This document shows positions 23,867 to 35,723 of a DNA stretch of 64,000 nucleotides, one piece after another. The DNA is from Corynespora cassiicola (Eukaryota > Ascomycota > Dothideomycetes > Pleosporales > Corynesporascaceae). The notes under the pieces were generated by a model. The model did not search any database. It was not told where the DNA came from and saw only the letters and a list, made by a program, of their open reading frames with translations. Positions within the stretch are counted from its first letter, which is position 1. Every line of letters begins with the position of its first letter. The position numbers and the translations under genes are program-made. The stretch lies in assembly GCA_022059125.1 (NCBI GenBank), contig JAEUWY010000015.1, forward strand, positions 186,001-250,000. Reading direction: 5' to 3'.

Positions 23867-24745
23867 TGCTAATATGATATTGAAATGATGTTGTAAAGTT
23901 GTGCTTTGCTCTCTCTCTGTAGTTCAACAATCGCAGAGTATGCGATAATGATTCAAGACGGACAGCAATCCTTTTCTAAATCCGTCTGCGCTGTAGTGAG
24001 TACGATACTAGATGGTCATCTTTTCGGATGCCTCGGCGGCCCGCAGCGTTCAAATTGAAGAGGGAGCCGCGGAAAGTATCAGACGATCCGTTCCTCTACT
24101 CCGATGCCTCGGCGGCCCGCATAGTGGAGGATGAAGAGAGAACCTCGAACGGTATTAGACAGTCCGATCCTGTTTCTGGTTACCTCAGTGGCTCGCAAAT
24201 TAGGAATCGAAGAGAAACGTCAAGGTCAACAGATGGTCCGATTCTCTATTCAGACGCCTCGGCTGCCCGCAAACTAGAAGTTGAAGAGGACCGTGACCTC
24301 GGCGCACCAAAGTTCCGACGAAATCAGTCCGCTCCCAAACAAAGCACATAATCAGCGTTGCCTACGCGCCTTATTCATAACGAAGCTACTTGTTAGTAGA
24401 AGTAACGCTCTAAGCGCCATAGAGATGGAGACGCTGGCCTTGTCAAGGCTCCCTTGGGTGGATGGCGTATACATTATTTTAATAATATCCGGTGGATTTT
24501 ATATCGAGTACCATCAAGTGTGGAATGCGGGCATGCCGAGGCTAGCTCAGTCCCAGAACTAATCAGATGTTCAATCAACAGCCAAGGAGAACCAAGAAGA
24601 GTCCCTTACCAACTGTCCGAATAGGTCTATAACATCTGTATCTACATGTAATACAAATACACTTTTCCAGTGCTCAGCCAAACTCACATATCACCTCAAT
24701 GAACCAAAGTTCGACTGTGTTGTGAGTCAATTTACCTTCTCAATC
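23867..24745. promoter_or_regulatory. Divergent region between AtuA-like and BVMO genes
   Basis: 879 bp between two divergent genes of the putative cluster, so both promoters should lie here. The middle is occupied by the ~75-bp tandem repeat listed separately. A long AT-rich stretch with TACATGTA-like words precedes the BVMO start (24630-24690). Confidence 0.5.
24012..24310 (+). repeat. Four imperfect ~75-bp tandem repeats with protein-like reading frame
   Basis: Copies begin with CCTCGGCGGCCCGCA-like sequence at 24031, 24107, 24183 and 24257 (spacing 76, 76, 74 bp). Each copy goes on with a GAAGAG box, an AGACNGTCCG-like box and a TACTCCGATG-like end. Read on the plus strand, copies encode a unit like YSDASAAR followed by an acidic stretch (VEDEE, VEVEED), but the 76-bp period shifts the frame between copies 1 and 2. 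An ORF of 107 codons (24028-24351) covers copies 2-4. It may be a decayed repeat-protein exon or a minisatellite; no splice path to a larger gene was found. Confidence 0.8.
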
Positions 24746-26928
24746 ATGGTACAGAATGTCGAATCCAACACCCTCAATGGGAATCATGTTCCCTACCGAA
24801 TTCTTGATCAATATCATTCCAAGCCGTCCCATGTCAAGGTCATTTGTGCCGGTGCCGGAATGACCGGATTATACCTTGCGTATCGAATGCAAAAGACTAT
24901 GAAGAATTATTCCTTGACCGTCTACGAGAAGAATAAGGAGCTTGGAGGAACCTGGTTCGAGAGTATGATGCCCTCTTTAGTTGAGACGGGCTAGACTGAT
25001 AATATTGCGACTCAAGACCGATACCCTGGCTGTGCCTGTGATGTGCCTTCTCACATCTACACGTACTCGTTCAGGCCTGTGCGTAGCACGTTCCGCAGCA
25101 TAATCGCAGGATTAACTAACATTGCCGTCGATAGAATCCGAACTTCTCCAACTACTACGCCGGATCGGCAGAGCTGCTTCAGTATTTCAAGGGTAAGCAC
25201 CCTAGTGTTATGCAAGCTTCCTTTGTACGTGTCATTGAGGCCCTTGCAAAGACTTTTCCGACGAATTCAAGCTGGATAAGTACATCCAATATGAGACCAA
25301 GATCTTGGAGGCAGTATATGATGAAGACAAGGGCATCTGGAATGTTCGAGTCGCACACGCAGATGGTTCTGAGAGATGGGACACTTGTCATGTGTTCATT
25401 AACGCTGCAGGCATCCTGAACAATTACCGATGTAAGTAGAGCCCCGAGGAAGGTACTGTTGCATGGGGCTGACAGAACCTAAATAGGGCCCGATATCCCG
25501 AACCGCGAGGCCTTTCAGGGAAAGATGGTTCATACTGCTGCTTGGGACGAGACTGTGGATTGGACCGGGAAAAAAGTGGCTGTCATTGGAACCGGAAGTT
25601 CGGCCATCCAGGTTACGCCAAAAGTTCAACAGGGTAAGGCACCTCGACGCAAATATCGATTATAGAGACACTGATCTCGTTACAGAATCAGAGAAGGTCA
25701 CTGTCTTCATTCGATCCCCAACATGGATTGCCACGCAGCTGGGTGGCCTTCCCTCCCTCGATGCAGACCCAGTTAAGGAAGGGAACACCAAGGTCAACAA
25801 CATCATGCTTCGTGGCTCTCAGCCGTTCCAGTTTACTGAAGAAGACAAGGAAGAGTTTCGAAAAAATCCCGACCTGCTTCTGGAGTTGCGGAAGAAGATG
25901 GAGCTCCTTCTGTGCGGCTACGTGGACGTTTTCCGTGTTGGTACAGAGCGGCAAGCACGGATGGAGAAGTATTGGCTGGAGCAGATGGTGGCGAAGCTCA
26001 AGGACCATGACGAGCTCCGCAAGAGGATTGTTCCGGATTTCCCCAGTGGCTGCAGGAGACTTACGCCTGGGCAAGGGTACCTGGAAGCCCTGCTCGCGGA
26101 CAATGTCTCCCAATGCTACGAAACCATTACGGAGTTTACCCCCAAGGGACTGAAGACCGCCGACGGCCAAGACCACGAGTTTGACTTGATCGTCTGCGCG
26201 ACTGGGTTCAATGTCGCCTTTACCCCATTCTTCCAGCTTCGAGGTCGGAATGGGCAGACGATTCAAGACGCATGGCAGGAGGACCCAAGGTAGGTTCAAA
26301 AGCCCATTGATGCAAATGTTTGTGGGGCTAAAACAGCAAAGGGCCTATCTGGGGATCGCCGCCGCAGGATTCCCCAACTACTTTGTTGTTCTCGGACCTC
26401 GTGGCCCGTGGGGCAATGGATCCATTATCCCAGCGGTATGTGCACAAGCAGTCCGATCCGAACGCTGCTGATTGTTTTAGGCCGAGATCAACATTGATTA
26501 CATCCTGACCATGATTGGGAAGATGCAGAAGCAGCAGATCAAGAGCTTTGAGATTAGACAAGAAGCGGTGGACGACTTTTGCGAGCACGTGGACGAATGG
26601 CACAAAGGATCGGTGTGGGGAGGCAAGTGCCGCAGCTGGTACAAGCGCGGCGCCGACCCAAATGCAAAGCCTCTTTTGTGGTGCGGAATGGTATGTCCAA
26701 CTGGTCTCTAGGGATCTGCGCGCACTAATCGCGATACAGTCACCGTCATACTATAAGACCATGCGGGATGTCAGACTCGAGGACTACAAATTTGAGTACA
26801 AGCATAGAAACCGGTTCGCATACTTGGGGGATGGCCGTCTTGGAGCAGATCAACTACCCGAGAAGGAGAGAATGATGGCCATTACTCAGTACATCCGTAA
26901 CTCTGATGAGCCGTGGGACTTGGAGTAG
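24746..26928 (+). CDS. FAD-dependent Baeyer-Villiger-type monooxygenase
   Basis: Nine exons (24746-24962, 25017-25078, 25135-25192, 25252-25431, 25487-25633, 25686-26289, 26342-26435, 26481-26690, 26740-26928) stay in phase to give 586 residues; introns are 45-59 bp. The FAD-binding motif is GAGMTG (residues 36-41), followed by GGTWFE and, across intron 1, NRYPGCACDVPSH. The BVMO fingerprint FxGxxxHxxxW is present as FQGKMVHTAAW (about 182-192), and the NADPH Rossmann motif is VIGTGSSAIQ. The C-terminal ATGFN and FPNYFVVLGPRGPW segments are also typical. Such enzymes insert oxygen next to a ketone to make an ester or lactone, with NADPH and O2. Its downstream neighbour on the same strand is an alpha/beta hydrolase that could cleave the product. 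The substrate is unknown. Confidence 0.92.
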
Positions 26929-27583
26929 AACAGAAGAGTTAGCAGGGTGAAGTTGGAGGATGATCGCTGTAGCTCAAACTAGAACCTTGGCAGAAATTGA
27001 GACCTTGTGCCCAACGATTAGAAAGCCCGAGCTTTCATTTGCCTTGATTTGTTTTATCGCACAATGCACGCTTGTTTGTGGGCATACCTAGGAGAGCTGC
27101 ATGATGGGAGGTGGGGGCGGGGGCCGAGGCAGATGCGGGCAGCCGAGGGACCGACAGGGCATCCTATGTGGGCGCATGTGGGCATACGGACATCGTGATC
27201 AACAGTATGACTGCTGGTCAATACAATTATCCAGTAGTATCAGGCATAACTTTGTAAGCTGTGGGTTTTGTCGGTGCTCTGTAGGCGCGACCGAACCAGC
27301 TGCGACAAGGCTTCGACCCAATGGGCCCACAAGAGTAGAGCAAAGCCCTCCCAAGATCAACTCCGCGGGTTTCCGCACGCATAGATAAAACAAACCACCC
27401 ATAACTGCTACTGGAATCATGTTTCCACCCAGGCTTAGCCAATCATCAGTCTCTCTCATCCATCCCCACCGCCCCTAATTCATACCGCCAAAGCATCGTT
27501 GCCTATACCTGCCATTGTCGCTCTTCCTGTCAATTCGACCTCGACCTCAAAACCTAATACTCTCATAGGGAAGCTCATGGAAG
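26929..27583. other. intergenic region with TGTGGGCAT-like words
   Basis: 655 bp between the monooxygenase and the hydrolase. At 27070-27190 it is G-rich and holds scattered copies of words related to the CCCACATG octamer on the opposite strand. No gene supported. Confidence 0.5.
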
Positions 27584-28944
27584 ATGGAAACTGTAAACAA
27601 TACTCGTGCTCAGCGGCAAGTCAAGGAGCAGCGTGTAAACCTCGTGTGGTTGGCACTGCGCTTGAGTAAGTCGGACCCCTTATACTCTGGGCCACCGGTT
27701 TCTCACATGCTGCTTACAGATATGTACCAGGCCTATACTATGATTGCAGCCATTTTTCGTGATCGTGAAAAAACCCGCTCCTACAAGCATGAGGTTCGCA
27801 ACCGCACCATGCGATACATTCTCTCAATCGTCCCAATCTACCAGATGCCGTGAGACTACCTAGATGTTTGATCCGACAGCCACGCGTGTCTTTTTCTAAC
27901 GCCAGAATAGAGAAATCTCCCCGAGCACCGCTGACCAGGTCACAAAATACTGCTCGGACAATGGTGTACCATTGCAGACGGAGGACGTACCAGGTTCCTC
28001 GGGGGCCAAGATTCATTGGCTCCACCGGAATGGAGCCGACAGAGTCATCTTCTATTGCCATGGTAGGAGACGTCGATTCTGTATGAGTGGCCAGACTCTA
28101 ATGTGCTTTTGGTATCAGGCGGTGCCTTTTCCCTTCCAATAACAAAAGGCCACATCAAATTCGTCCTGTCCTGCCGCGAAAAGCTAATGTCGAGTTCCTC
28201 CAACGCTACCATTGCGCTTCTTCAATATGGTATGTATATTAACCTGATGTTTCATTCGCGCGTGACTGACCAGGAATCCATGGATGTAGACCTAGCCCCC
28301 GAGGCCGGCTTCCCAACCCAGTACAAGCAAGCCGTCGAGGCGTTCAACTCTGTCCTTTCCCAAGGCTTCAAACCCGAGAATGTATGTATTGACACCGAAT
28401 TCATATAGTCCCCCGCCAACCCTTCCCGCAGATTATCTTGGCCGGAGACTCGGCTGGGGGCCACTTGAGCTTGGCGCTTCTGTCTCTGATCAAGCATCCT
28501 CTCCCGCAAGTCCCAACACCCGCTCTCGATAGCCCCATTGGAGGACTGATCGCCATCAGCCCCTGGACGAGTTTTTCTTCTGACTCGGCCTCATTCAAAG
28601 AGTGTGCACAGTACGATATTGTATTTGCTGAACAGATGCACTGGTGGGCAGACAGCTGGATCTCGCCTGACAAGCGGAATAGCTTTTGTGAGATGGCCAA
28701 GGCCGACCATACGTGGTGGACTGGACTTCCCATCAAGAGAGCTCTTGTTGTCGCTGGAGGGCATGAGATTTTCCGGGATGATGTCCGCCATCTTGGTGAG
28801 CAATTGGGGAAGGCTGTCCCTCACACGACAACTGTGGTGTGCCCGAAGCAGATTCACGTTGATTGTGTGTTTGATAGTGAGGCGGATCTAGAGCCTGGGC
28901 TCATGTCCAAAGTCATCTGGGAGTGGCTTGGTGATTTTCAGTGA
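27584..28944 (+). CDS. Alpha/beta hydrolase (fold-3, hormone-sensitive-lipase-like esterase)
   Basis: Six exons (27584-27665, 27720-27849, 27911-28062, 28119-28229, 28290-28381, 28432-28944) join in phase to 359 residues. The oxyanion-hole motif HGGA is rebuilt across intron 3 and the nucleophile elbow GDSAGG (Ser196) follows intron 5. The acid is probably the Asp of the HEIFRDD segment and the base the His of KQIHVDC. These are the hallmarks of the HSL/arylacetamide-deacetylase group, which hydrolyses esters of small or medium acyl chains. The family usually has HGGG; here the third Gly is Ala, a conservative change. No signal peptide is evident. It follows the BVMO on the same strand, consistent with hydrolysis of a BVMO-made ester. 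Alternative acceptors exist at introns 2 and 4; those chosen keep the family motifs in frame. Confidence 0.85.
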
Positions 28945-31363
28945 TTTGAATGCTAGGTTGAGTGTTTTTTGTCCTTGCAGTCTTTTGTCGGTCATCTACT
29001 CGTAGGTTCGTACGTCTGGGTGGTTTAAAACAACTATTCAATTGCCAATGCTCGTTCCGCGCAGACACATTGCTGGCTCTTCAGCCTTGTAAGCCCTCTC
29101 CCGAGCCTGGACCTTGTAGTGAATGATAACCGTGTGATAAGCGCTCCCGCCCTGTAAGGCGAAAACACTCCGCCGTCCATGCAAGCCAGCCTCGTATCAT
29201 CATCCCTCCTCACCCCAACCCCAGTCCGCATACCTCCATCCGCTCCAAACCCCCCGGCCCAAAACCCCCCGAAACACCCCCTCGCTCTTTCGGTCCAAAA
29301 CCCTCCGAACCCATCCTCCCGCCCCAACCAGCCCACCCCCTAGCGCCCGAAGCCCTACGGACGAACGCCCGACATCTAATCTATGGAAGCTTCCCGCCCA
29401 GGCAAGATGGCATCTCTTAAGCCGCTTCCTACCGCGCGCCCTTGCACGGCACTGCACACCCAAGCTGTCTCCGGTCGCGGACGCGGCCCCATCACCGTTC
29501 CCGTCACCCCAGCAACGCCGATGCGCGAAATATAACCCCCTCGGATCTCGATCTCTCCAATCTGTCCTCCTTGCCTGGGGCCCTCGATGCCCGAACCTCG
29601 CCTCAAGCAACGGGGAACACGCGCCACGAAAACGCCCACGACGAGTTTTCGGGGACGCGCGGGCATGGCTCGGGAACGCGGGTAACCAGAGGCGCTTATG
29701 CCAATGCCGTACTCGTCCACACAGTCCAGTCCATTGCACCTCGGTGCGCCCCCCCCCCTTTCTCAAACAGTGCATACCCAACGGGGTAGACGAGGAGAGA
29801 GGGGACGTTGTATGCTGTCCAACGAGCCCCGTCCGTGGTGTACATGTCCGCATTCGGTATCCCAACCCAGCCTGCTAGGCTACCCTCCCCCCTTTTGGCC
29901 GTCTGTCTGTCCGTCTGGCACCGTCACCTTCCCACCACCACTACCACCACCCCCTCACAAAGCAGAGTGCGTGAAAACAAGCTTTCCCCGCATCCCACCG
30001 CCCAATCCCCAGCTCAGCTCAGCTCAGGCCTCGAGCCACGCCAACCCGCAAAACCCACCCTTCGGGTCCGGCCGGAGGGAACGCGAGCTTTTCGCGAGCC
30101 CAAAAGCGGAACCTAGGGGGGGGGCCATGCCTGCTCTGCCTCACAGCTGAGGGTATTCCCGGAGCAGGGATGGTCCTAGGGGCATGCCTCTGCCTCTGCC
30201 TCTGCCTCTGCCTAGGTAGGTGGATGTAGTGTATCTAGCATGTGCGTGCGTGCGTGCGTACGTGGGTGCGGATCCGGAGAGGGACAGCGCGTGGTCTAGT
30301 CCACCACGCACTCTTCCCGCCTTTGGCTTCGTCGTCGTCGTCGTAGAAGAGGTTCCATGCCCTATTCACTCCCCAGCCCCAGCATGCCAGCGCCCATCAC
30401 TCGTTGCGGGTACGCATTCCCCCTTCCCACCAGCCCTCTCATAGCAGCTCAGCCCACCCACCGCGACTCACCTCTTCGAACCGGAGAGTCAGTCATGGAG
30501 CCGACAAAGCACCAAGCCACCGTATCCCCTTTCCCCTAATAAAAACGGGCACTAGCCATTCGCGCCAGGGGGCGAAGCACTGTAGTGCGCGAGCCAGGGG
30601 GGGGAGGGGGGGGAGGGTATTATCGTACGTCAATACCAAACCAAGTGGAACTCTGCGTTCCCTGCTCCATTCGGGGAAAACAGGAACGCAGACAGGGACC
30701 CTGTACCTGGGTAAGGACGAGCTAGCCTAGCCTAGCCTACCTGGCCTCGTTGTAGACTAGCCCCAGCCGAGAACCCTCGGGAGCCCGGGTTGGGCAACGT
30801 ACAGTACGTAGAGCTGGTAGCGAATGGCCTGCGCGCCGAATCTAATCACATCTTACCGCTCACTCACACATGGCACAAAAACCCAAAAGTAGGCGGCTGC
30901 AAAAACATGCACTTGTAAGCGGCAACCCCGCAATTCATAACTGCGCTACGCACGTAGGATGGACTAGGTAGGTAGATACACAGTCTCTACATCCAACCCC
31001 TTCCTCCGTCCAAACCACTCCATCATGAAAGCCGTCGTAAATGCTGGGGGGAAAGACGAGCCATGCCGCCGGTCCATATAATCAATCCGAGCACGGCCAC
31101 AACTCATCCCCCCCAACCACCGTTTTTGAAAAAAAGGCGAAAAACAAAACATTCGAGCGCAATACTCGCCGCCGCACCTTTGAGCGAAGGTGGAATAAAA
31201 AAACACAAATCCAAAAAGACGCCTCACCACCAAGGTTGACCTCTTCCGATGTACCTTTTAACCATCCGTAATACCCGTACAAGTACCCGTAGTCGTCATA
31301 CAGTCATGGCAGATGAGAAGATGTAAGAGAAAAAAAAACGTCGGTGCATTTTTTTTTTCATCC
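28945..31363. other. 2.4-kb C-rich intergenic region with microsatellites
   Basis: No supportable gene. Long overlapping ORFs here are by-products of strong base bias (C-rich top strand, Pro/Ser/Arg-rich translations). It holds several simple repeats: GCCTCT units at 30185-30213, GTGC units at 30242-30258, GTC units at 30329-30344 and GCCTA units at 30722-30740. It lies just downstream of the pyruvate carboxylase 3' end. Confidence 0.6.
30185..30213. repeat. GCCTCT hexanucleotide microsatellite
   Basis: About five tandem GCCTCT units, followed 30 bp later by a GTGC tetranucleotide run (30242-30258). Confidence 0.9.
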
Positions 31364-34300
31364 TCACTTGACAATCTTGCAGACGAGATCGCCCGAGTCG
31401 ACGGAATCGCCCTCGCGGACAGACAAGGTGCCAATTTTGCCCGAGTGAGGGGCCGAGATGACCATTTCCTGGTAACCGAGTCAGCTTACTGCATCTTGTG
31501 CGAGGGGCTCTTCGTATACTTACCATCTTCATGGCGCTGAGCACAGCGATAGGGTCTCCCTTCATGACCTCACCACCATCGTGGACGCGAACCTCCACGA
31601 GGACACCAGCCATGGGGGAACCGACCTGGCTACCGTCGGTTGGGTCGGCCTTCGGCCTTCGGACGTTCTCAATGGCGGCGTGCTGATCCTCGACGGTGAC
31701 GACACGGGTCTCGCCGTTCATCTCGTAGAAGACCTCCCTCAAACCGGTCTGCTCGGACAGAGGACCGACGGCAAGGAGCTTGAGGATCAGCACCTTACCC
31801 TTCTCGAGCTCGACGTGGAACTCCTCTCCAATCTCGGGACGAGACAGGAAGAAGCGGGTCGGCAGGACCGAGAGGTCACCGTACTTGGTGGTCCACTTCT
31901 TGTAGTCCTCGAAGACCTTGGGGTACATGACGTACGAGGCAACGTCGCACTCGGTGGCATCGCCCCACTTCTGCTTGAGGTCCGACTTGACCTTGACGAG
32001 GTCGATGGGGTCGAGGTACAGGCCAGGGCGCTTGTCCATCTTCCTGCGGTCGCGGAGAGCCTGGGTGCGGAGAGGCTCGGGGAAGCCACCGTAGGGCTGG
32101 CCCATGAGACCCTCGAAGAACTCCAGCACCGAGGAGGGGAAGTCGAGCTGGGAAGCCTTGCTCAGGACGTCATCGTAGGAGAGGCCGTTGGAGACCATGA
32201 ACTGAGCCAAGTCACCGACAACCTTGGAGGTAGGCGTGACCTTGACAATGTCGCCGAGCAAGTCATTGGCCTGCTCGTAGGCCTTCTTGGTCTGGGCCCA
32301 CTGCTCACCAAGACCCTGCTGCGAGGCCTGGAAGATGAGGTTGGTGAGCTGACCACCGGGAATCTCGTGCTCGTACACCTCGGGGTCGGGACCGGTAAGA
32401 CCGGCCTCGAAGGGAGAGTAGAGCAGGCGGAGCTGAGCCCAGTAGGCGTCCAAGTTGCGGATCATGTGGGCGTCAAGGCCGGGGTCCTGGTCGGTGCCCT
32501 CGAGCGAGGCAAGGATGGCACCAACCGAAGGCTGAGAGGTCATGCCAGACATGCTGTCAATGGCGGCGTCGACGGCGTCGGCACCAGCCTGAGCGCAGGC
32601 GACCATGGAAGCCACACCGGTACCGGCGGAGTCGTGGGTGTGGACGTGGATCGGGAGATCAGGGTATTTCTCACGGATAGCACCGATGAGAAGGGTGGCG
32701 GCACGGGGCTTGAGCACACCAGCCATGTCCTTGATACCGAGGATGTGGGCACCCATCTTGACAATCTTGTCGACGACGTCGAGGTAGTACTGGAGGTTGT
32801 ACTTCTTCTTGGGGTTCAACATGTCTCCAGAGTAGCAGACAGTTCCCTCGGCAACACCACCAGCCTTGAGGACAGCCTTGATACCGACCTCGAGCTGCTC
32901 AACATCGTTGAGAGCGTCGAAGACACGGAAGATGTCAACACCGTTCTTCTTGGCCTGCTCACAGAAGTGGAAGATGGCGTTGTCGGGCAGCGACGAGTAG
33001 GCAACACCGTTGGCTCCACGGAGAAGCATCTGGAAGGGAATGTTGGGCACAAGCTTCCTCATCTTCCTCAGCCTGTCCCATGGGTCCTCGTACAGGAAGC
33101 GCATGGCGACATCGAAAGTGGCACCACCCCAGCACTCGAGAGCCCAGGCGTTGGAGTAGGCGTGGCTGGTCTCCTTGGCGATGGTGGTGAGGTCGTAAGT
33201 CCTCACACGGGTAGCGAGCAGAGACTGGTGGGCATCGCGCCAGGTGGTGTCCATGATGAGACAGCCCTTGTTGGCGCGCACGGCCTTGGCGAAGCCCGCG
33301 GGGCCCTCCTTGAGGAGAACGTTCCTCCATCCCTTGGTGCAGGGCTGGCTCGTGTCGACCTTGTTGCCGGCGTTGTCCAAGAGGGTGGGAATCTTGATCT
33401 CGCCCTTGAACTTGGGCTCGCCAATCTGTCCCTTGATCTGGCTGCCGTTGACAGCGAGATCTCCGAGGTAGGCCAGCAGCTTCTGGGCACGGTTCTGGGA
33501 GCCAATGAGATCGAAGAGGGCGGGGGTATCGTCGATGAAGGTGGTCCAGCACTGGCCGTCCACGAAAGTGGGGTGTGTGAGGAGCTTGATCAAGAAGGGG
33601 ATGTTGGTCTTGACACCGCGAATACGGAACTCGACTAGCGCACGGAGCATCTTTCGGCGGACGATCTCGTATGTAGAGCCACGGCACGAGCACTTGACCA
33701 ACATGGAGTCATAGTGAGGGGTAATGATCGCGCCTGCAAATCCGTTGCCACCGTCTAGACGAACTTTTGTGAAGTTAGCACAATTCTGAGATGGTGTGTA
33801 GATTTTGGAGGTGGTATGATGATGGCATGGCACGGTAGCAGCCAGAAGCTCCAAGGTGTACAGCACATTGTGGAGCCGACAAGGCACTCAACCATGCCAC
33901 AGTCCTGAAGCTGCACAATCTGTTGTGGAGCCGACAAGATACTTTGTCATGTCGAGGTCCTGAAGCCGCACAGTATATTGTGGAGCCGACAAGGTGCTAT
34001 GCCAACCACTTCATGAATGTGCAAAAGGGGGTTGTGGAGACGACAAGGCACTGAAATCAACGTACCTCCGTTACCGCCAGCGGAACGGTAGACCTCGATC
34101 TTGCCCGTGTCGGGTGCAAAATTCTGGGAGGGGTCCTCTGTTGTGATACGGCACTGGAAGGCGAAGCCCCTGGTGGAGATGTGGTCCTGGGTCAGGCCAA
34201 GCTGCTCGAGGGTGGCGCCGGCGGCGATCTGGATCTGGGCGGCGACGATGTCGATGCCCGTGACCTCCTCGGTGATGGTGTGCTCGACTTGACTGGATTG

Positions 34301-35723
34301 AAGCTGTTAGCAGGGCGAGCTTGGCCGGCTTGGCCGTGGGGCAGCGCTCACATTCTAGGGTTAATCTCGATAAAGTAGTAGCGGTTCTGCTGGTCGACCA
34401 AGAACTCGGCAGTACCTGCGTTGCGGTAGTTGACCGACTTGGCCAGCCGGACAGCGTCGTTGAGGATGGCGTCGCGGGTCTCGACGGGCAGGTCCTTTGC
34501 CGGGGCAATCTCGACGACCTTTTGGTGGCGGCGCTGGACGGAGCAGTCACGCTCGTACAGGTGCACGACGTTGCCGAGGTTGTCACCCAGCAGCTGTACC
34601 TCAATGTGCTTGGGCTTATCGAGGAAGCGCTCGACGAAAACGGTGCCATTGCCGAAGGCGGATTTGGCCTCTGAGGTGGCACGCTCGAACGAGTCCTTGA
34701 GGGTGCTCTGCTCGCGCACCACGCGCATGCCGCGGCCTCCACCACCGAAAGCGGCCTTGATGATGATGGGGAAGCCATACTCGTCGGTAAAGGCCTTGAC
34801 CTCCTCGAACCTCTCGACCGGCCCCTCGGTACCGGGCACGACAGGCACATTGCACTTGATGGCCAGGCGGCGGGCAGAGACCTTGTCGCCGAGGGCGTCG
34901 ATGGTGTCGGGCGAGGGACCCACGAACTAGCGGCCAAAAGTCAGCCAAGCCTTTTTTTTCCCCTAGAGACGAGCCCGCAAAAGCAAGACGGAGTAGGAAA
35001 AAAAAAGGGTAGAGGACGAGTAGGCTTGGGCGAGGATCGGCGGCGGGCCGGCGTGCTCAGAACAGTCATGCTGCAGCATGCAGAGCAGACGCAGCGCGCG
35101 CCCCGCCATGGGCCCGCCATAGCTCGCCCGAGAGGCCGATTAGACTCAACAAAAGCCGGGATGCCGTCATAGGGTAAACAGGGCTCTGGAGGGGGGGGTA
35201 AACTCACGATAAGGCCGGCCTTTTCGACGTTGCGGGCAAACTCTGCATTCTCGGACAGGAAGCCGTAGCCGGGGTGAATCATGTTGACATTGTGCTGCAG
35301 GGCGATCTTGATGATCTCGTCGCCGGCCAGGTAGGCGCCGACGGGCGTGTACTGGCCGCGCTGGCCAATCTCGTAGGCCTCGTCGGCCTTTTGGCGGTGC
35401 ATGCTGAGGCGGTCCTCATGGCTGTAGACGGCCACGGTGTGCAGGGACAGCTCGTGGGCGGTACGGAAGATGCGGATGGGGATTTCTCCTCGGTTGGCGA
35501 CTGCGGGACGTGTTAATGGGGCTGGAGGGGCTGGAGGGGCCCGGCCAGGCCGCGGCTACTACGCACCCAGGAGCTTCTTCAGCTGCATGATGGAGCTGCT
35601 GGCGCGCAGCCGGTGGTGCACCGAGTTGCGGTGGGGGTGGTGCTCGCCATGCTCGTCGTCGAAGTCGTTGTCGTCAATGGCCGACGACGCAGCTGCGTTC
35701 TTGTCGACAGCAAGCGTGGCCAT
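31364..35723 (-). CDS. PYC: Pyruvate carboxylase
   Basis: Six exons (35723-35567, 35500-35208, 34926-34352, 34292-34066, 33763-31524, 31468-31364) join in phase to 1198 residues, the normal length for fungal pyruvate carboxylase. The biotin carboxylase domain starts with [10 protein letters not shown] (exon 2). Its ATP-grasp loop GGGGRGM is at about 211-217, and EINPRIQVEHT is rebuilt across intron 3. The carboxyltransferase domain includes [19 protein letters not shown] and HTHDSAGTG. The biotinyl Lys is in AMKM (Lys1163), right at the last exon junction. The enzyme makes oxaloacetate from pyruvate with ATP and bicarbonate, feeding the TCA cycle and gluconeogenesis. No mitochondrial presequence is seen, so a cytosolic enzyme is likely, as in other fungi. 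Introns 2 (281 bp) and 4 (302 bp) are unusually long; intron 4 carries a 55-bp tandem repeat. Confidence 0.97.
33868..34060. repeat. 55-bp tandem repeat inside a pyruvate carboxylase intron
   Basis: Four imperfect copies headed by TTGTGGAGCCGACAAG start at 33868, 33923, 33978 and 34032, i.e. a period of 55, 55 and 54 bp. Copies 1 and 2 also share a TCCTGAAGCYGCACA tail; copies 3 and 4 are more diverged. The array lies entirely within the 302-bp intron 33764-34065. Confidence 0.92.

Noticed and set aside
29200..29865. 221-codon Arg/Gly-rich minus-strand ORF
   Set aside because: Product of the C-rich intergenic composition; no motif, several overlapping frames are equally open.
31581..33638. 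685-codon open frame antisense to pyruvate carboxylase
   Set aside because: It mirrors the biased codon use of the sense gene; the translation is Val/Leu/Glu-repetitive with no domain.
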